From assembly GCA_018436595.1 (NCBI GenBank), contig JAHDLC010000001.1, forward strand, positions 79,060 to 143,059: a stretch of DNA of 64,000 nt. Direction: 5' to 3'. The notes beneath the pieces are model-generated. The model was not told the origin of the DNA. It worked only from the letters and a program-made list of their open reading frames with translations, and did not search any database. Source of the DNA: Synergistaceae bacterium (lineage in GTDB: Bacteria; Synergistota; Synergistia; Synergistales; Aminobacteriaceae). Both the position numbers and the translations under genes were made by a program. Shown in pieces: positions 53,710-62,874 of this stretch; within the stretch, counting starts at the first letter, position 1; each line of letters begins with the position of its first letter.

Positions 53710-53975
53710 GCTGTCTCCTTTCGAAAAAACAGTATTTCTTTTGCAGTGTGCACCATGCTTTCACCTTGTTTTCTTTCGTTCGGCACAACAGCCGTATAGT
53801 ATCATGTTTTCGTGGAGTGCTGAACGGGCATACGGAGGCTCCCGCAGTTGTGTTATTGACCCGGAAAGCATGTACAATAAAAACAGTCGCAGGATTGAGA
53901 AAGATCATATTGTAGGTGTATTGCCATGGCATGTTTTTCCGCCTGTGACCTCAAAAAACTATACAACGGGATGAT

Positions 53976-54464
53976 ATGGATATGCCGCTGCTGATTCGGG
54001 AAGTTCCGACTGAAGATGCTCCCATGGATTTGCTGCTGCTTGCCGATCCCTCGGAGGCGAAAGTCCGCTCGTATCTCGCACAATCACGGTGTTTCGCCGC
54101 GTCAGAGAATGGGGCTGTTGTCGGCGCATGTGCCGTTCAGCCCCTTGATTCCGGCGGGCAGGAGCTCATGTGCATCGCGGTGCATCCTGACCGACAGAAA
54201 TCCGGCATCGGCACGGCACTCCTTCAGTGGGTCATCGACTTTTACCGGAGGTCCGGCGCCGGCCGATTGGAAGTAGACACCGGGACATTCGGCTACCAGC
54301 TCGCTTTCTACCAGAGGCAGGGGTTCCGGGTCACAGCCATTGACCGGGACTTTTTCATACATAACTACCCTGAGCCGATCTTTGAGGATGGCATTCAGCT
54401 TTTTGACATGCTGCGCCTCTCCCTCGATTTTACCGGCGAAGGTACAAAATTAGCCCTTAAATAA
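53976..54464 (+). CDS. GNAT-family N-acetyltransferase
   Basis: 162 residues. Acetyl-CoA site RQKSGIGTALL, core strand ELMCIAVHP and C-terminal AFYQRQGF fit the GNAT fold. Several ATG codons cluster at 53971-53982; 53976 is taken. Acceptor unknown. Confidence 0.87.
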   Translation: MDMPLLIREVPTEDAPMDLLLLADPSEAKVRSYLAQSRCFAASENGAVVGACAVQPLDSGGQELMCIAVHPDRQKSGIGTALLQWVIDFYRRSGAGRLEVDTGTFGYQLAFYQRQGFRVTAIDRDFFIHNYPEPIFEDGIQLFDMLRLSLDFTGEGTKLALK

Positions 54465-54520
54465 AACAGATACATTAGTCAGCCCGCAGAAATGCCGAAG
54501 GCGCTGCGAAGGAAAAAACA

Positions 54521-55204
54521 ATGACGAAACTGAAACCGGGTATCCGAATCATCAGGAAAGGCGAACTCCGCTATCTTGCCGGAAGCGGCGGCCGCCCGAT
54601 GCAATTCAAGCCATGGCTGGGAGACTGCTTTTCCTTCCTGTACGATTTCCTTATGAGCAAATCCGTCTTTCCCGGGAAAATCGGCGGGGATCTCCAGAAG
54701 CACTATTCCGTCCTCGCCCGGGAATTGGCAGGGGTTCACGGCAGGCGCATCCTTGAACTGGGTACGGGAAGCGGAAGCGCGGTCAACTTCCTCCATAGCG
54801 ACAACGAGTACGTGGGAACGGATATCAGCCCCGGACTGCTGAAACGGGCGGCAAAACGGTTTCTTCGAGCCGGCTTCCCGGCCCCGGAATTCTACGTGGC
54901 AAGCGGGGACGACCTGCCCTTCGAAACCGGCGGATTTAACCTCTGCCTGTGCATCCTGTCGCTGAATTTCATCGGGAAGGTGGAAAAGGTGTTTCAGGAA
55001 GTCCATCGCCTCCTCATTTCCGGCGGCATGTTTGTCTGCAGCGTTCCCGTCCCGGAAAGAAACAGGCTCCGGAGTACGATCCGGGGCGTGCTCCATTCGG
55101 AAAAAGAGTTGGGCGGAATGTGCCGGGAGAGCGGTTTTACCTTTGAACCCCTTCCCTGTGATAACGGCGCGCTCCTGTATTTCAGGGCAACGAAACAAGA
55201 CTGA
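54521..55204 (+). CDS. Class I SAM-dependent methyltransferase
   Basis: 227 residues. SAM-binding motif I is LELGTGSGSA, motif II region is YVGTDISPGLL, followed by GDDLPFETGGF and LLISGGMFVC, as in methyltransf_11 proteins. The target could be a small molecule or lipid. AAGGAAAA before the ATG. Same strand as the GNAT and MBL genes on either side. Confidence 0.9.
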   Translation: MTKLKPGIRIIRKGELRYLAGSGGRPMQFKPWLGDCFSFLYDFLMSKSVFPGKIGGDLQKHYSVLARELAGVHGRRILELGTGSGSAVNFLHSDNEYVGTDISPGLLKRAAKRFLRAGFPAPEFYVASGDDLPFETGGFNLCLCILSLNFIGKVEKVFQEVHRLLISGGMFVCSVPVPERNRLRSTIRGVLHSEKELGGMCRESGFTFEPLPCDNGALLYFRATKQD

Positions 55205-55311
55205 GAAGTGGAGCGGCCTGACGAGGGGTTCCGGGGCTCCTCTGCGGAATTGACCTCGCCGCTGGCAAGGCCGTGCTCTTAAAAAATTACTTTACGGAGT
55301 TGAGGATTGAA

Positions 55312-56046
55312 ATGACTGCGTATACTGTCCTGTCGATCACGAAAGATCTCGGTTTCACAAAATCAGTCATCCATCCTGCCGCCATAAGGGACGAAAGCGG
55401 CATCATCCTCTTTGACGCAGGCTACCCGGACCAGGCGGACGACATAGAGCAGGCTCTGGCGGAGATGGGTGGTACCGTGGCGGACATTACCGCAATCGTC
55501 CTCTCCCACCATGACCACGACCACATCGGCTCGCTGGCGGAACTCAAGAGGAGAAACCCGAAGATCAGGGTACTCTCGGGCGAGAAGGAAGCGGACTACA
55601 TTTCGGGAAAGAAACAATCGCTGAGGCTGCTCCAGGCCCTGGAGTACAACAAATCCCTCTCAGGAGAAGAAAAGGAATTCGGCGAGCGGTTCGCCCGCTA
55701 CCTGGAGACGGTGGAACACTGCCCGGTCGATGATGTCGTACAGGACATGGACTATATCTGCGGCGGCGTGAAGGTCATTGAGACCCCCGGTCATACTCCG
55801 GGGCACATCTCCCTTCTTCTTGAAGATGAAAAGCTCCTGCTGGCCGGTGACGCGCTGGCCATCGAGGACGGAAGGCTCGCCAAAGCCAATCCGAAGTTCA
55901 CTCTTGATAAAAAGGAAGCCCTCAGATCCGTGAAAAAGATAAAGAATCTGCACCTCGAGCAGATTTCCTGCTACCACGGAAACCTGTACACAGGCCCGGT
56001 CGAAAAAGAGCTGGCCCGCATTCTGGCGGAAGAACGGGGCCTTTAG
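55312..56046 (+). CDS. Metallo-beta-lactamase-fold hydrolase
   Basis: 244 residues. Metal ligands: HHDHDHIG (HxHxDH), TPGHTPGH, AGDAL and CYHG. These proteins hydrolyse thioesters, lactones or phosphodiesters; the short length fits a glyoxalase-II-like or lactonase-like role. ATG 55312 is preferred (GAGG upstream) over GTG 55273. Confidence 0.9.
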   Translation: MTAYTVLSITKDLGFTKSVIHPAAIRDESGIILFDAGYPDQADDIEQALAEMGGTVADITAIVLSHHDHDHIGSLAELKRRNPKIRVLSGEKEADYISGKKQSLRLLQALEYNKSLSGEEKEFGERFARYLETVEHCPVDDVVQDMDYICGGVKVIETPGHTPGHISLLLEDEKLLLAGDALAIEDGRLAKANPKFTLDKKEALRSVKKIKNLHLEQISCYHGNLYTGPVEKELARILAEERGL

Positions 56047-56091
56047 CGGCGGCTTCGACCCGATATCCTCCCTCGCGGATCAGCCCGACGG

Positions 56092-56312
56092 TCATTCGGG
56101 CTCCCAGCCTTTGTTCGCCTCCCCATAGGGAATGAAATCACCCCGCCCGGCCGCCTCCAGGTACTGCGAAAGGAGGGGCCGGGCGCTCTCGTCCCCGATC
56201 CGGTCCGCAACGGCAGGCAAATGAACCGTGACATCGCCGTCCCGCTCATCTTCGTGTACTGCCTGATCAGCCCTGCTTCTCTCCCTGATGCTCGAACCGT
56301 CATCCTCGCAAT
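56092..56312 (-). pseudogene. Decayed ribbon-helix-helix antitoxin-like gene
   Basis: Nearly the same sequence as the intact gene at 62875-63096 over its full length, including the GGAGGTGGTGAA ribosome site. The start codon has become ATT in place of ATG. A one-base deletion near 56213-56225 shifts the frame about halfway; after it the original frame continues (SARPLLSQYLEAAGRG...) to a stop at 56092. Both changes would prevent a normal product. Confidence 0.8.
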
Positions 56313-56427
56313 TTCACCACCTCCGGCAAGGACGCCGCTATCGCAGCGGCCGTCTTGTCCTTTTCCCACCCTGCTCTGTTTCAGGGATGACATTTTTTCT
56401 GCCTCATAACAGAAAAATAATAAAATC

Positions 56428-56456
56428 TTGACAAGGTGTAAAAGTAAAACTAGTAT
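56428..56456 (+). promoter_or_regulatory. Sigma-70 promoter of the C69 dipeptidase gene
   Basis: TTGACA and TAGTAT are spaced 17 bases apart in an AT-rich stretch. The transcript would have a leader of about 190 bases before the ATG; nothing riboswitch-like was recognised in it. Confidence 0.75.
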
Positions 56457-56657
56457 ATTTGAAGGAAAAACTTCAACAGTAGAACGCTTGTGAATTTTTG
56501 GCTTCTCGCATCTGCCGGCGGCTTCTTTCGGCATCTTCCGGCGAAAGGAGGGAGCGACCAGGTTTATTCTCATCGGGACGAAGAAGCAGAGCAAGGAATA
56601 AAAGCTGTTCCAGGGAGGTTTTAAAAGACCGAATCGAAAAAAACAGGAGGCGTGAAA

Positions 56658-58088
56658 ATGAAAAGAATGTCGATCGCATTAGCGCTGCTTTTGATTTTTT
56701 CTCTGATTCCCGTAATGTCCGAAGGCTGCACTACGATTCTTGCCGGCAAAAGAGCTACGGCAGACGGTTCTGTTCTTCATGGGCACAATGAGGATATGGG
56801 CTTTACGGCAGTGGGACGGCTTTGGCCTGTACCGGCAGTCTCCCACGAACAGGGTAAAAAAATCAAGGTCCCTTATGTGGAGCTGGATCTTCCTGCCTCC
56901 ACACTCCGCTACTGGGCATCGGGAAATGCCTACGGTTCGTCCGGGCTTGGCATTGCGTCCGAGACGCGCCCCTATGATTCCGTTCTCGTAGGCATGAACG
57001 AATTGGGTGTCACCATGAGCTGCAACTGGATGTATTCAAAAGAGGACAACCTTCCCGGCAAAGGGGTTCGGCGCTACGCCATGCGCCAGCTGATACTGGA
57101 GCGGGCAAAAACTGCCCGGGATGCAGTGAAGCTGGTGGGAGATCTCATCGACGCCTACGGGCAGGCGGACTGGGGAGGCCTCACCTATTGTCTTGCTGAT
57201 CCCGGGGAAGCATGGATAGTAGAAACGACTTCCAGAAACTGGGTTGCCCGGAGAGTGAAAGACGACGAAGTGCTCGTTGTGGCGAACCGTTTCACCATCG
57301 GGGAAGAATTTGATAGTGCGAGTGCAGCGCTTATATCGACCGCTGTGGAAAAGGGATGGTACGATCCTTCCGCCGGAAAATTCAATTTCCGCAAGGCCTA
57401 TGGCGACCCGGCAAGAATGTCTTCCCCATACGACATAGACAGGGAAAACAGGGCGTATGACCTGTTGGGAGATAAAATCGGAGCCCTTCTCCCTGAAGAC
57501 CTCATGGCAGTCCTTTCCGACACTTACGAGGGAACTTCAAAATACCATAAACCCATCAATCATATGGAGCCCTGGGAAGATGTGACAGATAAGCTCCTCA
57601 TTCCCCGGGCGATTCGTACAAGCCTGTGCCAGTCATCGACCGTTGCCCATCTTCGCGGCTATTGGCCGGTGGAAGTGGGAAGCGTCATGTGGTATGCCAT
57701 GAACGTGCCCGGATATTCAGGCTATTTCCCTGTCTACGCAGGGGCTTCCTCCATTCCGGAAGAATTTCAGAATGTGAACAGTGCCTACGGCCAGAATTCG
57801 GCATGGTGGACGACCCGCATGCTCCAGAAAGTGACCGATCTTGACCATGACCTCCTCTTCAGCATTTTGAAAGGATTCTGGGAGGCGAACCGGACCGGAA
57901 TAAGAATCAGCGCGGCCGGAATGGAAAATCGGGCGCTGGAACTTCTGAACAAGGGAACCGAGGAGAAAAAGGAAGCCATGAAGCTGATAGACCGCTTCAC
58001 CTTTTCGCAAGCCAAAAACGTGCTGCACAATACCCAGGTATTCCTGAGAAAATTTCAGGACAAAACCGGAAACGCCCCGGTATTTTAA
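56658..58088 (+). CDS. Secreted C69-family dipeptidase
   Basis: 476 residues. A signal peptide ends just before C24 in SEGCTTILAG; that cysteine is the N-terminal nucleophile of Ntn-type C69 peptidases. Conserved family segments follow (DGSVLHGHNEDMG, TMSCNWMYS, TYCLADPGEAWIVETT). It would cut dipeptides in the periplasm or outside. AGGAGG seven bases before ATG 56658 fixes the start. It has its own promoter and a terminator at 58101-58140. Confidence 0.92.
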   Translation: MKRMSIALALLLIFSLIPVMSEGCTTILAGKRATADGSVLHGHNEDMGFTAVGRLWPVPAVSHEQGKKIKVPYVELDLPASTLRYWASGNAYGSSGLGIASETRPYDSVLVGMNELGVTMSCNWMYSKEDNLPGKGVRRYAMRQLILERAKTARDAVKLVGDLIDAYGQADWGGLTYCLADPGEAWIVETTSRNWVARRVKDDEVLVVANRFTIGEEFDSASAALISTAVEKGWYDPSAGKFNFRKAYGDPARMSSPYDIDRENRAYDLLGDKIGALLPEDLMAVLSDTYEGTSKYHKPINHMEPWEDVTDKLLIPRAIRTSLCQSSTVAHLRGYWPVEVGSVMWYAMNVPGYSGYFPVYAGASSIPEEFQNVNSAYGQNSAWWTTRMLQKVTDLDHDLLFSILKGFWEANRTGIRISAAGMENRALELLNKGTEEKKEAMKLIDRFTFSQAKNVLHNTQVFLRKFQDKTGNAPVF

Positions 58089-58100
58089 AACCTGACGAAG

Positions 58101-58140
58101 ACAGAGCCGCCTCGTGCTGCTGCGGGGCGGCTTCTGTTTT
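58101..58140 (+). terminator. Intrinsic terminator after the dipeptidase gene
   Basis: ACAGAGCCGCC pairs with GGCGGCTTCTGT (one bulge), followed by TTTT. Confidence 0.8.
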
Positions 58141-58290
58141 ATCCCCCGACAGACATCCCGATTGCAGGGTATAATCTGGATCAGCCGGCTCCCTTCCCGA
58201 CACGTCGTGCCCTGGTCGGGGGGCCTTGTCGAAAGAGACCATCTTGCTGAAATTCCAGCCCTTGGTCGGGCAGTTGAAGAGGTTGTTGTC

Positions 58291-58695
58291 ATGACTTTGG
58301 AGATAATTCTCCGAACCCTGGCGTTATGTCTCGCCCTTGCCGGGGCGGAGACGCTGCACGGAATCGCCCGGACCGTCTTCCTGGTCCCCCGGGTAGGCAA
58401 GGCCCGCGCCCTGAAACTCAGCATCCTTTCCGGCACGGCCATAGCCTTCGGCCTGTGCTGGGCGTTCGTTCCCGGCATGGGGCTGTCCACCCTTTCCGGC
58501 CACCTTGCCCTTGGTTTTGTGCTGGCTGCTTTCATGGCCGGCTTCGACCTGGCGCTGGGCATGCTGCTGCTGAAACGCCCCCCGCGGAAGGCACTCGACG
58601 ACTTCAACCCAGCTACGGGAAATCTCCTCGTGTTCGGTCTGGCGGCGCTGATCATCATTCCTGCGCTCGTCGCCGGTCTCCGATGTGGAGGCTAG
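58291..58695 (+). CDS. Small membrane protein, unknown family
   Basis: 134 residues with three to four hydrophobic helices (about 2-25, 43-65, 72-95, 110-130). Contains LHGIARTVFLVPRVGKARAL, which may face the cytoplasm. Start ATG 58291 has AGAGG upstream. The stop lies next to a 5'-truncated phzF fragment, so the C-terminus may have been trimmed by the same event. No function can be given. Confidence 0.6.
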   Translation: MTLEIILRTLALCLALAGAETLHGIARTVFLVPRVGKARALKLSILSGTAIAFGLCWAFVPGMGLSTLSGHLALGFVLAAFMAGFDLALGMLLLKRPPRKALDDFNPATGNLLVFGLAALIIIPALVAGLRCGG

Positions 58696-58967
58696 GGGAA
58701 CCATGGTGTCGGCGCCGTCGTCGCGCTGCGAGTTCGACTTCGCCTCCCGCATCTTCGCGCCTGCTGTTGGCGTGAACGAAGACCCGGTGACGGGCTCGGC
58801 GCACTGCGCGCTTGCCCCCTCCTGGGGAAAAACTGGGAAAGACGCTGATGAACGCCGAGCAGGTTTCCACGCGCGGAGGAGCGATGCTTGTCGAAGTGCA
58901 AGGGGAGCAGGTGCTGCTGCGAGGAAAGGCCGTAACGGTCTTCCGCGGAGAGATGACGGTTTCCTGA
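58685..58967 (+). pseudogene. 3' fragment of a phzF-family gene, frameshifted
   Basis: Encodes only the C-terminal third of a PhzF protein: EARGTMVSAPS, then SRIFAPAVGVNEDPVTGSAH. At the GGGGAAAAA run (58824-58832) a one-base loss shifts the frame. The sequence then continues in another frame as MNAEQVSTRGGAMLVEV... to a TGA at 58965, as expected for the family's end. The N-terminal two thirds are missing. Confidence 0.8.
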
Positions 58968-59085
58968 ACCGACTTTTTTTCGGAGCAACAGGTAAAGGAG
59001 GTGCGTCGGGTGGTATATGTTTATAACGAAGCGAGCGGATATCTGAAAACGGGCCGGTAAGGGTGTTTTAAAAAGGGGGAGCCTG

Positions 59086-60393
59086 ATGAAAAAGACCGTC
59101 TTTGTTCCTGTTTGTTTTATTCTTTGTTCGATGTTTCTGCTTGGCGGTTGCGGCCGCGGGGAGGGCGACGAAGCTTTCGCAGCGGTGAGTATACGGAAGA
59201 TGCAGGATGCCTACTACGACGTTGTTATGGACTATACGGGGCGCACGAGCAATGAAATGGGGAAGGCGCTTGCGGAGGAAATCCTGCGAGTCGTGCCCGA
59301 TTATGAATCCATCGCGGATTCGTTACTCAAGGATCAGTTCGATATGTTGGCGAAACATAATCTAAGCCCCGATTTCCCCACGGCGCTCAGCCGCGCGCAA
59401 GCTATCCTGCCGAAGGTCCCTCGGGAATATTTGGATGAATTGGCGGGCATGCAGGAAATTTTCAATTTCGATACGGATGTTCTGGGCGATGGAAGGTTTT
59501 CAAAAAACGAGCTGGTTATTTTGCAAGTTTTTCAGGACGTGATTCGCCCGACTCAGTGTTCTGCAGCTGCCGCTTTCGGTGGATCGTCGGCAACGGGAAA
59601 GACGATTCTCGGGCGCAATCTCGATTGGGATGCCCTGCCGCGAAACGATATGTCCAGGATGCACGCGGTGACGACCACAAAAAACGGCGAAAAATCGATA
59701 GTAATGGTGCATTTTCTAGGAATGTTGACGCCTGCCACCGCTTATAACGATAACAAGATTTTCGGTGCTTTTCTCGATGCGGAGACGGGAGCCCCCTATC
59801 CCGCCGATCTAAGCTCGAAGCGCTCCTATTGCCTCGACTTCCGCTACGCGTTGGAGAATATGTCGACGATGCAGGAAATAGCGGATTTTTTGAAGACGAA
59901 GGAGTATGCGTTCAATCATCTTCTCTTCATGGCGGATGAAGAGAGCGCAGGGGTGCTGGAGCAGAACATCGGAAGTCCGGGACGAGGTTTCCGGCGGGTG
60001 GACTCGGAGTTGCGGAAGGGCGTTGTCTGGGATGTGCCCGACGCTTTGGCGACGGTGAACGATTTTCGGTTGCCCGGCAATTTCGTGTATCCGGACGATG
60101 ATCCCTCTGACAACAACCGCTGGAAAACCTACCGGACGCTCCTTTCATCCTATTTGGTCCGCGGGACGAAAATCGACGTTGAAAAGATGAAAGGAATCTC
60201 CGGATATTACGGAACCGACGGCAATGCCTATACATCGGGGGCTGTGTTTCTTTCGAACCGTATCGTGACGGCGCAGTCCATCATTCTGAACATGGAGACC
60301 CTGGAGATGTGGATCCACTTTTCTCCTGTCGGGACAGGGCCTATGCCGCTCAATCCTACGTATATCAGAGTGAAGACGCTGCTGGAGATGTAG
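59086..60393 (+). CDS. Lipoprotein Ntn-type cysteine hydrolase (C45/acyltransferase-like)
   Basis: 435 residues. Lipobox LLGGC places the modified cysteine at 22, so the protein is membrane-anchored outside the cytoplasm. C158 in TQCSAAAAFGG followed by GRNLDWD matches the nucleophile region of C45 and choloylglycine-hydrolase-like enzymes, which self-cleave before the cysteine. The substrate could be an N-acyl amino acid or penicillin-like amide. Codon use is less GC-rich than in neighbours. Hairpins follow at 60394-60437 and 60482-60505. Confidence 0.78.
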   Translation: MKKTVFVPVCFILCSMFLLGGCGRGEGDEAFAAVSIRKMQDAYYDVVMDYTGRTSNEMGKALAEEILRVVPDYESIADSLLKDQFDMLAKHNLSPDFPTALSRAQAILPKVPREYLDELAGMQEIFNFDTDVLGDGRFSKNELVILQVFQDVIRPTQCSAAAAFGGSSATGKTILGRNLDWDALPRNDMSRMHAVTTTKNGEKSIVMVHFLGMLTPATAYNDNKIFGAFLDAETGAPYPADLSSKRSYCLDFRYALENMSTMQEIADFLKTKEYAFNHLLFMADEESAGVLEQNIGSPGRGFRRVDSELRKGVVWDVPDALATVNDFRLPGNFVYPDDDPSDNNRWKTYRTLLSSYLVRGTKIDVEKMKGISGYYGTDGNAYTSGAVFLSNRIVTAQSIILNMETLEMWIHFSPVGTGPMPLNPTYIRVKTLLEM

Positions 60394-60437
60394 CCTGGAT
60401 TCCCGGTTCTCTCGTTATGAACGACCGGGAATCCAGG
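60394..60437 (+). terminator. Perfect 14-bp hairpin after the lipoprotein hydrolase
   Basis: CCTGGATTCCCGGT and ACCGGGAATCCAGG pair perfectly over a 16-base loop, starting at the stop codon. There is no T tract, so it may protect the 3' end rather than terminate. Confidence 0.6.
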
Positions 60438-60481
60438 ATGTAGCTTCTGCTGTGAGATCTCCGGCCCCCTTGAAAAGACCT

Positions 60482-60505
60482 GAAGCCCTTCGCGGGCTTC
60501 TTTTT
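60482..60505 (+). terminator. Intrinsic terminator
   Basis: GAAGCCC-TTCGC-GGGCTTC followed by TTTTT, 32 bases before the yitT-like start. Confidence 0.83.
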
Positions 60506-60536
60506 GACCGGGGCAACATGACGAAAGGAAGAGATC

Positions 60537-61427
60537 ATGGAACGCTTCAACATCCGCAAGATTTTCCGGCAGTTCGGCGAGCTGATCCGGGCCGAGTGGG
60601 GAACCTTCTGGTACGCTACGCTGGGAGCCGTCCTCATGAATTTCTCCATTGTGGCCCTTGTCGTGCCGTACCGTTTCGCCGGTGCGGGCCTCTCGGGAAT
60701 AGCCCTGATTACCCGCTACGTTTTCGACATTTCTCCCGCATGGGTGATCGCTGTCGGAAACCTGATGCTCCTTGCCTGGGGGTGGCGGGTGCTCTCCCCG
60801 CGCTTCGTCCTGTGGACCCTCTACGTCTCGCTGCTCTCGTCGGGAGCGGTAGCCTTCTTCGAACTCTTCTCCTATCCCGTGCTGGCCAACACCTTTCTCG
60901 CCGCGCTGCTCGCTGGGGTATGCAGCGGCATCGGCATGGGGCTAGTTTTCCGCGTCGGCGGCTCGACAGGCGGGACCGACGTTGTCGTCGTGGCCGCGAA
61001 GAAACGCTGGGGTGTCGATGTCGGCATGTTTTCCTTCTACATCAATACGGCTATCCTGTTTCTCTCCTGGTTCGCCGTCGACCTGGAGCAGCTGCTGATG
61101 GGCGGAGTGCTGCTCTACGTCGAGAGCGTCACCATTGACAGCGTGCTGAAGTCGTTCGACCGAAGAAAGCAGGTGACCGTCATCACCTCGAAGATGGAAG
61201 CCGTGAAGCGCTTTATCGTCGAGGAGATGGGGAAGGGTGCTACCATCATCCGTGGCGAGGGAGCCTATACCGGCGCGGAACGCCCGATGATCATGGTGGT
61301 GCTGAACCGCCGCCAGGCCATGGAACTGAAACTCTTTACCGTCTCTCGTGATCCGAACGCGTTCATCATCATGGCCGACGTCGCGGAGGTGGTGGGGGAA
61401 GGCTTCAAGCACTGGAAAAACCTGTAG
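60537..61427 (+). CDS. YitT-family membrane protein (DUF161-DUF2179)
   Basis: 296 residues. Five or six hydrophobic helices form the YitT domain, with FRVGGSTGGTDVVVV as a family mark. A C-terminal DUF2179 domain follows (VTVITSKMEAVKRFIVEEMGKGATII... GEGAYTG), usually cytoplasmic. Transport is suspected but not shown. AAAGGAAGAG precedes the ATG. A hairpin without T tract (AGACGGGGCG / CGCCCCGTCT, 61448-61482) follows. Confidence 0.9.
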   Translation: MERFNIRKIFRQFGELIRAEWGTFWYATLGAVLMNFSIVALVVPYRFAGAGLSGIALITRYVFDISPAWVIAVGNLMLLAWGWRVLSPRFVLWTLYVSLLSSGAVAFFELFSYPVLANTFLAALLAGVCSGIGMGLVFRVGGSTGGTDVVVVAAKKRWGVDVGMFSFYINTAILFLSWFAVDLEQLLMGGVLLYVESVTIDSVLKSFDRRKQVTVITSKMEAVKRFIVEEMGKGATIIRGEGAYTGAERPMIMVVLNRRQAMELKLFTVSRDPNAFIIMADVAEVVGEGFKHWKNL

Positions 61428-61447
61428 CAGGGCAATGCGGAATACGC

Positions 61448-61482
61448 AGACGGGGCGATCCGGTTCACCGGGCCGCCCCGTC
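61448..61482 (+). terminator. Stem-loop after the YitT-family gene
   Basis: AGACGGGGCG...CCGG pairs with CCGG..CGCCCCGTCT over a short TTCA loop. No T run follows, so it is a weak or factor-dependent terminator. Confidence 0.45.
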
Positions 61483-61567
61483 TGTGCTGCAAGGGCAGCA
61501 TCCTGCTCTTTCCGCTCTCCGCCTCCGAACGGGCATTAACCCTCCGCAATTTCCCAAATCCCCTTTC

Positions 61568-61596
61568 TTGAATGATCTGTCTCTTCACAGTACAAT
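61568..61596 (+). promoter_or_regulatory. Sigma-70 promoter of the secreted carbohydrate-binding-like gene
   Basis: TTGAAT and TACAAT are exactly 17 bases apart, about 125 bases before the ATG. Confidence 0.65.
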
Positions 61597-61720
61597 ATAT
61601 ATCGAGAATATTGGGAAATGTGTTCGGCTATCGCTTTCGGGTGTGTAATGCATTGCCCGCGGACAGGGTTTCCAGGCCCCTGTGAGAGTGGAGTTGCCAT
61701 CAAAAGGAGGGTGAAACGAA

Positions 61721-62848
61721 ATGAGCTGTCTTTCCTGCCGCACAACGGGAAGCAAAAAACAACCGCGCTTTTCCAGGACTGTTCTCTTTCTTGCGCTGCT
61801 GGTTTCCGCGACCTTTCTCCTTTCTTCCGCCCCCGCCGAAGCCGTGGCCGATCCGGAAATCATCCAGTGGAGAGCCTACCAGAATGCAGATTTTCTGAAC
61901 TCTCTTTTCATGGGCGTTCTGGGACGGGGGCCTTCCCAGGAGGAATTCAACTTTTACATCACACGGGACTTGAGCCGAAACATGGGACGGGGCGAAGCCT
62001 TCTGGTCCCTGTTGGGTACCCAGGAATACACCAGCCGGTTCGGTTCACCCCAGGGGCCCTACCAGGTTCTCTGGAAGCACCGGGAGATAGACACCGACAG
62101 GGGCCTGCAGTGGTGCCGGTGCTATTTTTTCACCAAGGATCCGGCCCTGTCCGGCGGTACCCCGGCGGTCATGCAATACCTCGGCGTCCGGACCCCCTGG
62201 GGGAACTACAGCTTCTCCGTGGCGAGGGCGGTCACCCGCATGTACGCCCATTACGACCGGGAAGTGTGCCCCCATTACGACTGCGGGTGGGGGCGGGGAG
62301 ACTCCGCCCTATTCGATCCCGCTGACAGGAACTCCTCCAGTGGCGGAGGAGGTGGAAGAAACTACGCCAGAGATCCTCACTTCGCTCAATTTACGAGCGG
62401 AAACGCCTGGGGCACCGGCCAGTACTCCAATTTCGGGATCTGGTGGAACTCCCGGAACGCCGATTCCCGGGCCACGGTCGTGAACTTGGGAGATAACCGG
62501 CCCCCCAACTCCTCGGCCGCAACTGCCCTTTATCTGGTCAACAACTCCGGAAGGACCCCCCATGTCTTTGGTAGCACCAGCCAGAGGATCACCGTCCGGA
62601 AGGGGGCACGATACACGGTCAGCTTCTGGGCAGCGGCACGGAACCTTGCGTCCCGCGGTGCTGTCAACATCGCCGTGGACCCCCAGTGGAACATCCGCCC
62701 CATTTCCATGGATGCAGGTTCCTATGGATGGACCTTCTTTTCCGGAACCTTTACCGCGCCCGATAATTTTGTCGACCTGAGGATCATATTCGAAGACCGG
62801 GGCGAGGTCTGGATCACCGAAATGACGCTGACGGACGCATCGTCATAA
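61721..62848 (+). CDS. Secreted protein with DUF4214-like and carbohydrate-binding-like domains
   Basis: 375 residues. A long signal peptide ends near residue 41 (APAEA). Residues about 50-110 look like DUF4214 (FLNSLFMGVLGRGPSQEEF...GTQEYTSRF), found in surface and glycoprotein-linked proteins. A Gly/Ser linker (about 205-215) leads to a beta-rich C-terminal domain (GWTFFSGTFTAPDNFVDLRI) like CBM4/9 carbohydrate-binding modules. No catalytic domain was seen. AGGAGGGTGAA is the ribosome site. Confidence 0.68.
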   Translation: MSCLSCRTTGSKKQPRFSRTVLFLALLVSATFLLSSAPAEAVADPEIIQWRAYQNADFLNSLFMGVLGRGPSQEEFNFYITRDLSRNMGRGEAFWSLLGTQEYTSRFGSPQGPYQVLWKHREIDTDRGLQWCRCYFFTKDPALSGGTPAVMQYLGVRTPWGNYSFSVARAVTRMYAHYDREVCPHYDCGWGRGDSALFDPADRNSSSGGGGGRNYARDPHFAQFTSGNAWGTGQYSNFGIWWNSRNADSRATVVNLGDNRPPNSSAATALYLVNNSGRTPHVFGSTSQRITVRKGARYTVSFWAAARNLASRGAVNIAVDPQWNIRPISMDAGSYGWTFFSGTFTAPDNFVDLRIIFEDRGEVWITEMTLTDASS

Positions 62849-62874
62849 GAGTTTTTTCCCGCTCCGGCGGGAGG

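Noticed and set aside
62856..62872. Hairpin TCCCGC/GCGGGA as terminator of the ribbon-helix-helix gene
   Set aside because: On the minus strand it is followed by A residues, not T, so it does not have intrinsic-terminator form.
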